Shown here: positions 1 through 11,722 of the stretch, in pieces
Position numbering within the stretch: position 1 is the first letter of the stretch
Layout of the letters: every line of letters begins with the position of its first letter
Assembly (NCBI GenBank): GCA_026874595.1
Contig: CM049316.1
Location: 65,703,176 to 65,767,175, forward strand
DNA from: Sipunculus nudus
Taxonomy: Eukaryota; Annelida; Sipuncula; Golfingiida; Sipunculidae
Direction of reading: 5' to 3'
DNA: 64,000 nucleotides
Notes under the pieces: generated by a model
Database searches by the model: none
What the model saw: the letters and a program-made list of their open reading frames with translations, nothing else
Told to the model about the DNA's origin: nothing
Position numbers and translations under genes: made by a program

Positions 1-196
1 CTGAACACTGTATTTTTATTTATTTTTTTTTATCATTTTAACGAGAAGATGAATAATTTCAGTATGGCCACAGACTGGAAGCTGAGCGACGCCTACAGGA
101 CGAAGTTAAGGTTTAGTGTAACTTCAGTGTAAGTAAATATCTCCATTCTAAAGAATGCAAGCCTCCACCATGTGTTTGCATTCATTTATTTGGAAA

Positions 197-430
197 ATAT
201 TCACAGGTCCATTCGTGCAAAAGTGACTCCACATTTGTTTATATTCCTTGGTGACGTTCCTAAATCCGGATCATGTGCCGCATCGACACCAAAATCAAAT
301 CGATTCTTCCTTGGCCCGAAATTCTCTAAACATTTTATGAGATTTCTTTCATGATTGCGTGAGTTATCTTGTGACAAATACACAAAAAACACACGAGCGG
401 GGATAAACACATAGCCCTCCTGTCGGAGGC
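197..430 (+). repeat. Interspersed repeat family A, copy 1
   Basis: This segment is clearly related to 10,918-11,165 and, on the other strand, to 26,405-26,634. All three begin with a form of ATATTCNCAGG, share a middle part with ATCCGGATCATG and TTGGCCC, then a TCATGATTGCG block, and end in a CA-rich tract. The first two copies also share a CCTCC..GGAGG-like end (here ctcctgtcggag). No terminal inverted repeat or target duplication is evident. The small ORFs on its two strands are by-products of the repeat, although the minus-strand reading of copies 1 and 2 shares a short peptide around AAHDPD. The class is unknown; it may be the 3' part of a longer retroelement. Confidence 0.7.
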
Positions 431-654
431 AAAAAGTCCTTCGTTATTCCAGATGCAAACAGTTTGTTGACAATTATTCCTGGATTTCGAGTATATTATC
501 TTATCACATGTCGGAGAGTGAAGAACATTTTACAGATGAGTATATATCTCTCTGACAGCTACATATATTGTTTTTGGCCCTGAAACTCGACTGCGTATTT
601 TAAGCTCAAACGTTTGTTTAAAGACTGGTTCACACATCGCCATCATCCCTATGT

Positions 655-785
655 GGCATCGGCTAAACATCGGAGTAACATCGGAGTTACTTCAGAGTAA
701 CATTGGGGTAACATCGGAGTAACATTTTGGTAACATCGGGGTAACATCAGAGCAACGTCGGGATAACATCGGGGTAACATTTAGC
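655..785. repeat. Minisatellite, ~11-12 bp unit (ACATCGGGGTA type)
   Basis: About ten imperfect head-to-tail copies of a unit close to ACATCGGAGTA / ACATCGGGGTA, with unit length varying by a base or two. It ends about 13 bases before the SINE that follows. A further run of the same flavour (ACATTCGGAAGACATCGG) appears near 1,288-1,322, so the motif has been scattered locally. Confidence 0.85.
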
Positions 786-797
786 TGTCTGCCGGAT

Positions 798-1036
798 AAC
801 CGGCTTCTGTGGCTTAGGTGGTAGAGCACAGGACTCAAAGTCGGGAGATCGTGAGTTCGAATCTAGGCCGGGGAGGTGAGATTTTCACGGTCCTAGGGTA
901 AGCGCGCTGCGGGCTCAATGGAAAGACCGTGCCCAACGAGTCCGCCTTTTGGGGGTACCTCGATGGTATGACAATGGGGACAATTAATCAGCCTTGGCCC
1001 GCATGTGCAGTAGTCACCGGGCCTGGTTAATTCCAG
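798..1036 (+). mobile_element. tRNA-derived SINE, family S1 copy 1
   Basis: A tRNA-like head carries RNA polymerase III box A (TGGCTTAGGTGG, 810-821) and box B (GTTCGAATC, 855-863). The body has a TTTTCACGGTC block, and the end reads GGGCCTGGTTAATTCCAG. The same order of blocks occurs at 9,933-10,155 (+), 25,535-25,831 (-) and 28,054-28,321 (-). This copy is the best preserved of the four. It is not a functional tRNA gene, because the acceptor stem is not closed and the sequence runs on into a non-tRNA body. Confidence 0.85.
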
Positions 1037-2312
1037 AATATGAAATGAGAGGAAGCGTATGATACTGCCCTTTCACGGAGTCTGAAACCGGAATGGAATT
1101 TTGCATTTGTACATATACTTAGTTGAGCTAGCATTTAGAAAATGGAGGTGGTTAGCGCCCCCCCTCCCCCCCAAAAAAAAAAATATATATATATAAGGTT
1201 GAAAGCTAGATAATATCTGGAAGTGAGAGATCAGGGAGAAATCGGAATATTCTTTTAACAGATTGAAATCGGGATGACCCAGGGATAACATTCGGAAGAC
1301 ATCGGTAACATTCGGGAGATATCGGAAAAGCACATCTTTTCCATCGATCGATTTGTGAGCAAGTCTTTAATATATTGTTTGGATTTCTTATTGCCATTCA
1401 GATATTATGGCTCATGTATGAAAAATAACACATAAACCCTGGACAAAGATTTAACCGTATTATTTTCCCACTTTTTAATTCCCAGCAGCGGAATTGGAAA
1501 TAAATAGTGATTTACAGAGGAAGGTTTAGTCTTCATCATATATTGTTTAATGCTTTATTTTTATCTAAGTGGGTAGAAGCCCGTGGACTCAGCTATCACA
1601 GTCTCTGTGAAATAAATGCTTTATTTAAGGATCTAAATGACTAGACCGACAGAAGCACAGTCGTATACAAACTGCTATACACCATAAATCGGTTTGTCTA
1701 ACAGGAGCTGTCTGTTAGAAATCTTCCCTTTGACATAAATCGTGCATCCATTGAAACAAAAACTGTCCGGTTAGGAGGTAAAGGCTGCCCTCACAAAGTG
1801 GAAGGGAGGCAGTGACGTTGTTTACGGTGGGCACCATTCGATGAGGAATTCTACCAGGAGATGAATCATTGTAAAAACTCAATTCAATATAAATATATTT
1901 TAAAGTCAATATAACCTACCAACCCCAGAAACGGGTCACGATTAAGCTGAATATACATCGCTGTAAAAATTTAAACTCGCCTACATGTTTAGTCATGTTC
2001 TTTTTAAGTGGAATTATTCACCCCCGGGACGTAGGCTTGTATGGAGAGGAAGTCTGCGTTTCGCATGCCACCAGAACCGCCAAATGGTGAGACCTCGAAG
2101 AACCCCAGGGATTCGCTCTTATCTCTTAATCACAGAATCTTCTGGAAAATAACTCCTGGACCCTTGTATATAAAATCCTTAATAAAAATTAAAAAATCAC
2201 AAGTATGGTAGATTCGGCTATATATAAACGTGTACACTAACAGGGGCAATTCAATTGCAAGAATAGGCATTGACATCCATTTAATTTCAGATTTGAAAAA
2301 GGAAACAACCAT
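1037..2312. other. No gene seen; AT-rich spacer
   Basis: Only short ORFs occur here. There is a short C-run, A-run and TA-run at about 1,158-1,194. I see no inverted repeats, no splice-flanked coding segments and no similarity to other parts of the window. Confidence 0.5.
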
Positions 2313-2600
2313 CAGGGGCGCATACAGGAGTTTAGAATAAGGGTGGGGGGGGGGGGGGGGGGGGAGGGGGGCTCACTTTGCGAGGCCAGAAGGGGGTGAA
2401 CCAGAGGGGATGGGATGGGGGACGGGGGGAGGGATTGGTTACCCCCCCCCCCCCCTCCCAGGTGGTGAAAGTTTTCGAAAATTTTGGCTGTAATAGCTAA
2501 AATGCATTATATTCATATATATTCTTTTATTTAAAAAATAGGTCGTAATTGTGTAATCTGGTGTGGCTTAAATGCCTCTGCCCCCCCCCCCCCATATTCA
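2313..2600. mobile_element. Possible degraded hAT-like MITE rich in G and C runs
   Basis: It starts with CAGGGGCGCATACAGG, the same kind of end as the better-supported MITEs at 21,196 and 50,883. Long G-runs (about 2,342-2,370) and C-runs (about 2,443-2,456 and 2,580-2,593) follow. A loosely matching opposite end (GCCTCTG) lies near 2,575, but I could not find a target duplication. The homopolymer runs may also be partly mis-assembled. Confidence 0.3.
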
Positions 2601-4366
2601 TTGTCTCACATCTCAGTCCTCTGATATTCCCTTCAGCTGTCCGTTCGAGTGATTATCACATTAACTGACAGTTAAATGAGGCTGCTTGTAATTGATATAA
2701 ATTCAGTGCAAATGAATTGAAAATTAACATTCTTGGAAAAAAAAATGAACCGGGTGATGTTTGGTGTCAAACAGGATACTGTTGCTGTTTCATAGCTATA
2801 CTTAAAATTTGCATAATTAAAAAAATATACCAGCAGGCGAATCAGTCAGATGCTGAAAGATTCAGAATTATATTGAATTTTTTTGACGAATGAAGCAGTG
2901 AATAGGACAGATCTGGGCCGGAGCTGGAACTTAAAGGGATCAATTAAGATCTCGGGGCACTTCTGCGAGTTCAGAAAAAAAAACTAATTACGTGTATACA
3001 TTGTACTGTATGATAAATAAAATGGGAAGACTGAACTATTTAGGGGGTGATAGCCTAAAAGCTAAATGTAATAATCGATCACAGTAAATTAAAGAGCCTT
3101 GGTGAATGAAATCCATATTAATATTAAACATATTAAAAGATAATTATGTCATTCCTCAGGCCCTACAGGCAGGGGGCACACAGCAGGTGTTCTCCACTTC
3201 GGCATATATCTATAGCAAATCGCCAGCTTGCCCCGCAGTGCACTGTGGAGGTGGCCTGTTCCCTGATCTGGATTACTCATAAATTATATATATATATATA
3301 TATATATTATCACTCCTGAAACTCCCATACCTGACCAATTGTTTTGGGGTAACTGCTTAACAGTAGCTTAAATTCATGTATTCATGGTATTTGAAATTTA
3401 AATCAACAGTGCTTTCAAGGAAACAATATGCGATAGTTCAAGTATAGAGTGAAATTCATGGAAGTGATTTTACATTTGTTGATTACTTAAATATATTGAA
3501 TTTCTGACCTGATCTCCGGTGTTTACTTAAATCTAAATTAACTGTAGTCATTTGCCGGATGAACTGAGCTCAAGCTTGAGCGGTTAATATATATTCATTG
3601 AGTAAAATGATTCTCGACTAAACACATGATCCAGTCTATAAATTTTTCTCATTACTAAATACTGACTTAATTTTCCTCATATAAATCGGATATATAATGA
3701 CAATCTCTGTGCCTTTATCCGAGCAATACAAGCTAAACATTTTTAATATAAGGCAGTCTTGAATTGCCAGTGACCTAGTTTCCGGTTTGGTGTACATGGA
3801 CTGTATGTAAAATTTCAAATCCGTAGGTAACGATGTAAAAACGGGCAGACAAACTGCTGATAGGACGACTGTAGAGAGTGGATCATCGCCATATATTTCT
3901 GAACTAACGAAGCAATATGCAAGGCCCTCCTTTCATTTTACAACACCAACAAATCGGAAAGTTCCATAAGCTCATTTCTAAATTTCTATATGATATATTT
4001 TAACTTTTTGTTTGGTTTCTTCCTTTATTTATTATTCTTATGGATTAACGCTTGATTTGGTTCCTTGGCACGTATGCCCCCTGTGCTCTATTGACAAAGT
4101 GACCTTAATTGCATTAGTTGGCACGGACACATTAGGCGCTACTGCTCTCTTTGCATGAGAGTGAGCAATCAACAATTTCCTCTTTATCCACTTTCACACG
4201 GCAACAAACATCCAGTTCTGGACTATAATCAGAAGCAAGCAGTGAACGGGTTATTTTAAGCATATTTCACAGGTGAAATTAAACATTTTTAACGTTACTT
4301 GCATTCTACATCCCTGATAGGGCTATAGAAAAGAGGCCGCTATATACAATATTTATACAGAAATAT
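2601..4366. other. No gene seen
   Basis: AT-rich sequence with a TA microsatellite at about 3,284-3,306. No ORF has recognisable protein similarity, and nothing matches other parts of the window. Confidence 0.5.
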
Positions 4367-4367
4367 A

Positions 4368-5581
4368 CAATGGAACCTCTCCTGGTGGGCACCTTTATAA
4401 AGTAGGCATTTTTAGGCAGTCCCATTTTTTTCTCTTTATTATGTTTAGCTTATGTGGGCACCTCTATATTCTGTAAAGTTGGCAGTTTTCCACAGCTAAT
4501 GTGGGCACTTCACGGATTTTCAAGGTTAGACTTCCTCACTATAGCAACTTTGAAAGCCTTCTTTATAGCGCTTTTAAAGATAATAAGATAATATTTATTC
4601 TTATTTATTTAATATTAATATTCATAAATTTTAATAATTACAATCGAAACGAATGAACCAAATTTAGAGGTGTACAAATAAACATAACATAATAATGATT
4701 ATAATCTACTTGACTCAAGACTTGGCTTGGGATGCATGCATATTAATTAGATTAATATGCCTGCGCCGGCTCAAGTCAGAGATCACCCCAGACTAGACGC
4801 CCCTGTGCTAATTAATTAATATTTGTTTGTTTGGCTACCAAGAGTGGAAGAAAGCCCTGTTCATTCAGCCAATTAATACTCTGTGATGAGGTGACACTTC
4901 AGTCACAGACTTTTTCATCACAATAAGAATTGTGACAATTTAACACATTCATTCAAAGTGTATCACACTTCAAATGTTTTATGGACTTCATGCAGTGACT
5001 GGATTAATGTTTGTGTTCAACTACTTGTCTACTTGAAATAGAATATTTTTTTAAGATGATAGTATTTAAATTAGTGACGTACTGTCTTTGCTGTTTTACT
5101 TGTGTATTTTTTTTATCAGAAAATGACTAAATTTCAAAGAATATATTATTAAGAATTATTACTTCCCATGGTAATGCTAAATACCACATGCTGCTTTGCC
5201 ATTTTTTGCTTATAAAATACAAAAAAAATGAATTAATATATATATATATATATATTGAGTTAAGCTATCTTATAGACCATCTGCACACAGCTTCCTTTGT
5301 TCTTTTTTTTTTGTCCATACTTTTATGTAATAAAATACATATTTTCTCAAAATTTTCTTTATAATTAAAATTAAATTGAAAAACGTATAATTAAATAAAG
5401 AGAGAAGATTGATACAAGCAATAAGTTAATTAAGTAATCTCAAAACATAGTAATTATAGCAATATATCATACTCAGGGGAAACACTCTATGTGCTGGCCA
5501 TTTCCTCCATAAAGTGGGCACATCTAAAAGTGGGCACTTTGGTCCAGTCCCAAGGGTGCCCACATTATAGAGGTTTGACTG
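4368..5581. mobile_element. Tc1/mariner-type (pogo/Tigger-like) non-autonomous element
   Basis: The left end CAATGGAACCTCTCC followed by GGTGGGCACC mirrors the right end GGGTGCCCAC..AGAGGTTTGACTG. Both ends are bordered by TA (4,366-4,367 and 5,582-5,583), as expected for a TA target duplication. Subterminal GTGGGCAC repeats occur in both arms, for example 4,455-4,510 and 5,513-5,560. There is no transposase ORF inside. The AT-rich interior (about 4,560-5,450, with a TA run at 5,237-5,256) may be a nested insertion or simply filler. Assignment to Tc1/mariner rests on the ACAGTNNAACCTC-type end and the TA duplication. Confidence 0.65.
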
Positions 5582-5583
5582 TA

Positions 5584-7390
5584 GTCTCTCCCTGTGAGGA
5601 CATGCATGGAACCAGATAGAAGGGGTTGTGCATAAAGTCTGTATTATTTTCTCATATTATAGCATATCTGTATTCGTCAGGTGGAACTCAGATGCTCCGG
5701 GGGGGGGGGGGGGAGGGGTTCGTCCGAACCCTCCGGACACCATCCCCCCAGCCTACGGGCCTGAATAATAAATAATAATAAAATGACAGATTGGACCAGG
5801 TTGTCCACGATGTCATTTAGTGTTTACTTGGAGTTCAATTACATGTATGGTGATCATATTAAATTCCAAATCTAGTTTTATATATCAGCTTGCGTACGTT
5901 TGAGCATAAAGTATAGATAATATTGCATTTCATATATAACAAGTATTTTCAATCTTTAAAGCCTAAAGATTTTTTATGAAACTTATTAAACTTATTGCAA
6001 TATAAGTAGTACCACAAGTTAAATTATGACATTTTTCAACAAACAAGCATTGTTTATTCTTTATAGATACTTGGTGATTCAAAACAAAGGTAACACGTTT
6101 TAAGTTCTCCGGCCCTGCTTGAAAAAGTTAGGCTTGCACCCCTTCTCCCATCCTCCCTCCACCAACCACACCCATATCGTCCAACTAAAAATTGCGCTAG
6201 TGCTAAGACACAAACTAAAACTATAAATAATCTTAGGTTGTCTCATGCTTTGTAATGCTACCTAAAAAACTATTTGATTCATAAAGGTATTATTGAAGGC
6301 AGATTAAATTTGGGGTTGTACATTTGCACAATTTCACGAATTATCGAACACAATCTCGTTTGTTTCGTCTCTTTCGGTAAATAGACACAATTTAATGCAC
6401 CTATTCGCTCTATGTAAGTGATCTCATTTTCTAGATGGTCGTCTAAGTGAGGTCTTATATAAAAGAGAAAAAAAAAAAAGAATCGAGACCGTGAACAAGT
6501 GGTCAAAATTTTGAGGTGGTCGTTCATTGAGATGGTCGTTGGGCGAGGTTTTACTATATATTTTTATTGACCTTCACACTTACGGGAAATTTATTGTACA
6601 TGTATACATAGAGTTGTTGAGATTCATGCAGCAAGCACCACTTTCTCCTCACTCCCACGCATCTAACAGGTAAACAGACTGTCGTATAAAACACGTTCGC
6701 ACCAGGTGTTTCATCTTGCAATGTGGTATATAAATGCTAAGTAGTTTTATATATCACATGTTATGTTATATCATGTTCTGTAAAGCTCTACAAAGATCAA
6801 CCATAGATAATCTATAACTGAGCCATCTCAGAACCAGAAAAAAACGATAAATTAAATTTTACCAAAAATTTGAGGATTTGGGTGCGATTCCAAAAAAGTG
6901 TTATTCCAATTGAAACACTGGCGATATACATACCCTTACCTCAAAACTCTCTCCGCATTCCCGCGCCCAATCGACACTTACTTCTGTTACACAGGATGTA
7001 AAAATGGAATATCAATATATAATTATTAATTGTGATTTGAGAGTGAACTTCCTTCTTTTTCTGTAACCCTTTTTTTTATAGATACCAATAATTCATCGAG
7101 TAGAAAATCAAATTACCTGGGAAGAACCTTTGATTATATGGTCATCCAGCCTACTTGAAAATTTCCTAATAATCCTTAATCGGCACGAAGAGTGTTTATA
7201 GACACGTTTGCGGCGTTCACTTTCAACCTTTCACTTAAACGCACCCATTTTGATGTCAAGATTTGTAACAGAAACCTCAATTTTACTACAATAGACCAGT
7301 TTCTGTTACATTTGAAACATATTGAAAAAGATCGATATTTGAAAACCATATCGCGATAAGCAATATGCGAATTATTGCGATATACCGTTT
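5584..7390. other. No gene seen; G-run and one orphan MITE end
   Basis: A G-run lies at about 5,699-5,718, with a CCCCCCAGCCTACGGGCC end motif nearby at 5,744-5,761. At 6,552-6,567 the sequence GCGAGGTTTTACTATA resembles the right end of the TA-flanked elements at 4,368 and 22,125, but no matching left end was found. The rest is AT-rich with only short ORFs. Confidence 0.4.
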
Positions 7391-8129
7391 GTTACAGGTG
7401 TCCTTTTTATTGTGTGACACGAGCGTAACTCGTGTTGTAGCGCTCTTGCCTGGCCGCGTGTTGCACTCTCAGTTTAATCCGTACTGGTTGAACTCTCGTT
7501 GTCATGCTAGCTTTGGGCTTTCTCGCCTGGCAGAACCGGGGTGAGCTCACGTGTGAACCCCAATATGTTGAGACACGGCATTTGTTGTTCTAGTATGTTC
7601 TTTAAATGTGTGTACTGTGTTAGATTCTTTGGAATGTTCGAGAAGTGGAAGGTTCTCGGCTTGGGGTGAAAAGTTGTTTAAAGGGGCTGTGTTTTGGAGC
7701 CGGGAGAGAGAGGAGAGAAGATTCCAGCGGACACAGAAGCGTTTGTGTCACTTTATGGGACCTATTCCGATGAGTGCGGCAATTATAGATTTTCTTCAGA
7801 TTTTCTCCTTGATTTTGTGAAGGGTTTTGTTTGGTCTTCAGTTTGCTTTCTGGATTGTTACAAGAGCTTTACATTGGACTGTTATTCTCCGAAAGTTTTA
7901 AAGAACTTTAAAGTTTTCATTTTAAAGAACTTGTCGCTGTGGCGGTGGTGATATCCAGGTACTGTGCAATTTGTTTATTAGGCTGTGTTATTGTACTGTG
8001 TTATTGTATTGATTTAGTGTACTGTAATGTTAGGGTTGTTTTAAGAATAAATTATAGTTATTTGTTAACAAAAAAAAACACTGACTTCTTTATTCATTCC
8101 CCTAGACATTTCACGCTGCCTAGTGTTAC
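7391..8129 (+). mobile_element. Candidate solo LTR
   Basis: The segment starts TGTTACAGG and ends TAGTGTTACA. It has strong T-over-A and G-over-C skew, unlike its surroundings, and holds an AATAAA at about 8,046-8,051, some 80 bases before its end, where an LTR R-U5 boundary would be expected. A 7-bp-stem hairpin (ACACGAG/CTCGTGT) lies near the start. I found no clean target duplication, no primer-binding site and no internal retrotransposon sequence, so it would have to be a solo LTR. An alternative is an exonic remnant, since several overlapping ORFs stay open between 7,608 and 8,184, but none is recognisable. Confidence 0.3.
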
Positions 8130-9932
8130 AGAATCTGATTTTTTTATCTCCAATACAAAATTTGTGTTCATCACGCATACGTGATATGTTTATATTAGGT
8201 TCCGTAACACGTTATATCGAAAATAACGCACAACCCTATTTAAATGTGTACATTTATTTTTTCTCTTCAATGTCAGGTGCATGACAACAGGACAGGCTAA
8301 CGCAAGAACATAATTACAATAACACGCAATGAAAATCGTGTCGATTCCTTTGCTCGGCCATTGTGATAAAGATTTAACAGAAATCTTTGCCTTTGGGGGA
8401 TTCTTATACTAAGTTCACCAAACCTATCAATATGTGTTTTTTTTCCGTGAGGATGCTGTCGAAATATGACCTTTTTACACATTTTTTTTCTGTTTCCATC
8501 GAAACCGATCAAAGATTTCAACAAGCCGAAAACAAGGTTACCATTGGTCATATTCGAAATGCTATAAAGGAAATATTATCGGTCAGCACGCCGCAGGATA
8601 ATTTTGCTGTATTTCAAGTACCAAGTAATTACAATAAATAATTGCTTCAAGTTGGTTGTTGGGGATATATCATAGTATCATAAAGGCAGAACGAATAGAA
8701 GGCATTATCAAAATGAAAAAGTAGGTATTATGAAATTAAAAATCTGATAGGAATGGCCCTGAAATCATTCTCTATTTGGTTACCTATTTGTCTGTAATTC
8801 CCCTGATGCCTGTTATAGCTCTTTGGTACCGTAACGCTAAAAAGGTCATAAGTCATTGTTTTTTGCTCATTTAATTACATCGTATATTCCCACTTAATTG
8901 ACTGGACTGTCAATTCCTGTGATATCAGACAAAACAGTATGATACCATGATCTCCCTTGGAACATAAATTAGAATAATTAACGTAAAAGATATCATTAAT
9001 TTGTGAACATTTAGAATGTCACCCGCGAGATCTTGTTATTTCTATATTAAACCTAAAGGATCATAATTAAATAGATTTATTATATCTCATTCCTGTAAAT
9101 AACATCACAACCGATTAACATCCTAAGAGAAAGGTCATAATTTCTGTAATTAACATCGCAACATATTAATCCCGCGTGGGAAAGTAATTTAAAACGAGAT
9201 TAAATTCATAATTTTACGGATCCTTTGTTGGGCACATAAAATTAAAGAACAGATAGTTTAATGAAAGGAAAATTAGAGATTCTGCTGAGGGATAAATATC
9301 CTTTCTTGGCCGTCGTTTGGATCTAATTGCATTCTCTTGTGATATCATTAGGTCCTCTCACGATATTATGTCGTTTGTCCACAGAATGTCACGTGAGCAT
9401 GTCGTGTCACGATGCTCCGCGATGAAAAACAAATACACCACAGTGGCGGATCCAGAAATTCGAGAACAGGTGGGCGCTAAAAGTGAATTGTGTTTTATTA
9501 CGTATACATATATTATATTTCACCTTATGGAAAATAAGAATAAAATCCAGAGCCACGTTTTATTAAAGTGAATTATATTCACATGGGGGAGAGTATTGGA
9601 AGGGGTATGTTTAAAAATTTAAAAAAGAATTTTTTTATAATATCCAATATAAAGATGACATTTTGACGCACCTTTAACGAAAGATGATGAGGATTTTCTG
9701 ATCCTCAACAACTATATTCTTACATGTTTTTGCATATTGTATTCAAACTTAAGGGGTTAGGGTTAACGTGTGGCCGGCTTTAATATTTATATTTCTGATC
9801 AATGAAGGTATAAACTATAAAGATCAAACAAATGCGCATCTACATTTATACTTGTGAAATGTCATCTTTTAAATGCAGTACTCGTGGTAAAATAAATAAT
9901 ATGTAAAAGTCTTTTGCCAAACTTTGCATTTT
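8130..9932. other. No gene seen
   Basis: There is an 84-residue ORF at 8,387-8,641 (+) with no motif I recognise. At 9,441-9,454 the sequence CAGTGGCGGATCCA matches the outer end of the hAT-like MITEs elsewhere in the window, but its partner end was not found. The remainder is AT-rich. Confidence 0.4.
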
Positions 9933-10155
9933 ACCGGCTTCTGTTGTCTAGGCAGCGCACAGGACTAGGACAGCAGTGCACAAAGCGTGAGTTTGAGTAT
10001 CAGCCGAGGAGCCGTGAAATTTTTCACGGTCGATCTCAGTCCAAGCTACAAATAAAGGACACAGGGTCAATGAAAATCTTCAGTAAGTTATAATCCGTTT
10101 CACGAACCGCTGTTTGTGTCCATTTGTGGAAATTTTAAATTAAACCAGGCATTAT
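9933..10155 (+). mobile_element. tRNA-derived SINE, family S1 copy 2 (degraded)
   Basis: It opens ACCGGCTTCTGTTGTCTAGG like copy 1, and then carries GCACAGGACT and a mutated box B (GTTTGAGTATC). The TTTTCACGGTC body block is present. The end is weaker (TAAACCAGGC). It is more diverged than the copies at 798 and 28,054. Confidence 0.65.
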
Positions 10156-10267
10156 TGAAAATTACCTGACCTGTAAAGATACTCTGGCAATTATATCAGT
10201 ACATGCGAAAGTATTTGTCAAAACGATATACAGAATATTTGGTCACGATCTATCCAGCACCATAAAA

Positions 10268-10406
10268 TGTCGGAGTCCAAATGTCACAGTTATCGGAGTC
10301 AAAAAGTCTCAGTTATCGGAGTCAAAATGTCACAGTTATCAGAGTCAAAATATCACAGTTATCGGAGTCAAAATGTCACAATTATCGGAGTCAAAATGTC
10401 ATAGTA
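10268..10406. repeat. Minisatellite, 23-bp unit, about 6 copies
   Basis: Head-to-tail copies of a 23-base unit containing TTATCGGAGTCAAAATGTCA. Units differ by one to three substitutions, for example AAAGTCTCAG in place of AATGTCACAG. The array is short and not associated with a visible element end. Confidence 0.9.
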
Positions 10407-10917
10407 GCAGCGTCTACTCTTATTATTGATAACAATGTTTTAGGTAACGATATAGTCTAAAATAGAGAAGCAGCCAACATGTAAGAGGATTTATTAATGG
10501 TGACATGGTAAGATACCACAAGAACCATTTTCGTGATATATTATATCTAACTTAATTTCATGAAGGAGTCAAATTCGGTATTACATGAATGATACTTACC
10601 TGTGTCACGTGACCTTATTTATCACACGCCATTATCTGCAACGCTAAAGTCCGAACTGTCCGTGGACGTTTACAAGATTTGTATCGCTCTTGCTTTCATG
10701 GTTATCAGTCTAATAATGCCCTCTTGCCCATTTATTACCCGGTTCTGTCACTCTTCGTTGAATGGATAATCTTACTTTATATGCTGACTGGTGAAAGGCG
10801 AAGCTGCCGGTCCTTGTTCGAGAAATGTGTTGGAATGAAATTAAAAAAAAAATAAATAAATAAATAAAAATCTGCATTCTTGTGACTGCATGGCCCCGCC
10901 ATTCACCTATTCGGTCC
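10407..10917. other. No gene seen
   Basis: AT-rich spacer with a short AAATAAAT run at about 10,848-10,868. I see nothing else. Confidence 0.5.
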
Positions 10918-11165
10918 ATATTCCCAGGTGTATTTATGCATAAATGACTGTAGCTTCGTGACTATTCTTTGACGATGATCCTGGATCCGGATCATGCGCC
11001 GCACCCACACCAACGTGTAATTGATTCTTCATTGGCCCGTTCCCGAAATTCCCTGAATATGTCATGATTGCGTGACTTATGTTAAGAACACACACACACA
11101 CTCCCTCACACGCGCACACACACAAACACACGACAGGGGATGATCGCATACCTCCTGGCGGCAAT
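10918..11165 (+). repeat. Interspersed repeat family A, copy 2
   Basis: It matches copy 1 (197-430) through ATATTCCCAGGTG, GATCCGGATCATG, TTGATTCTTCATTGGCCC and TCATGATTGCGTGA. It then has an expanded CA tract (11,088-11,133) and CATACCTCCTGGCGG. The CA tract at the 3' side of each copy suggests a simple-repeat tail, but no target duplication is visible. Confidence 0.7.
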
Positions 11166-11375
11166 TATACTTTCACCAATGTTTGTTTTTCTTGCTTTTC
11201 TTGTCTGCTTAAAAGTTTATCCGTGTATACGATATTCCGAACAGTTAACGGTGGTTTTCAATATGTTTTAGTCTGTGGGCGGCCAGGATTAGTTATAGCG
11301 TCAAATTGACCCTCTGGCATTACGACCAGATTACTGGCGCCAGAGTGTCAAGACATCTACGTCTGAGGATCGCAT

Positions 11376-11722
11376 TATAAGGCCTTATGAAGATGCAAAT
11401 ATTTTCGTCATTTCTGACAACGCTTCATGGGCTACTGGTACACTGTCAATTAACATAAACCAGATCATTTGTTAGCATGTTTGTGTACTTTCTAATAATA
11501 CCAAATATGAACGAGAAAAGTTCCTGTTTAACTCAGCACATTGGTAAATCCCTCGGCATGTTCGTTGAATTTATGACCGCATGAACACAAGCATGGCTCG
11601 CACGGGTTACAGGACGCAGGCTACTTGCAGGCGACACAGGATATGACCCGTGTCCATGGAGACGGTGTTTCAGTTTTGGTTGCGAGCTCACATATACACT
11701 GTTGTGTTTATTAACCATTCTA
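11376..11722 (+). repeat. Diverged repeat family D, copy 1
   Basis: It aligns, with many substitutions and gaps, to 55,005-55,290. Shared blocks in the same order are AATATTTTCG, a TTCATGGGCTAC-like block, ATAAACCA, a GTGTACTTTCTAA-like block, CCATGGAGA and TTTTGGTT. Age and class are unknown. Confidence 0.45.

Noticed and set aside
798-870. Possible tRNA gene
   Set aside because: Box A and B are present but the cloverleaf does not close and the sequence continues into a SINE body shared by three other copies. The same holds for 28,240-28,321 and 33,540-33,622.
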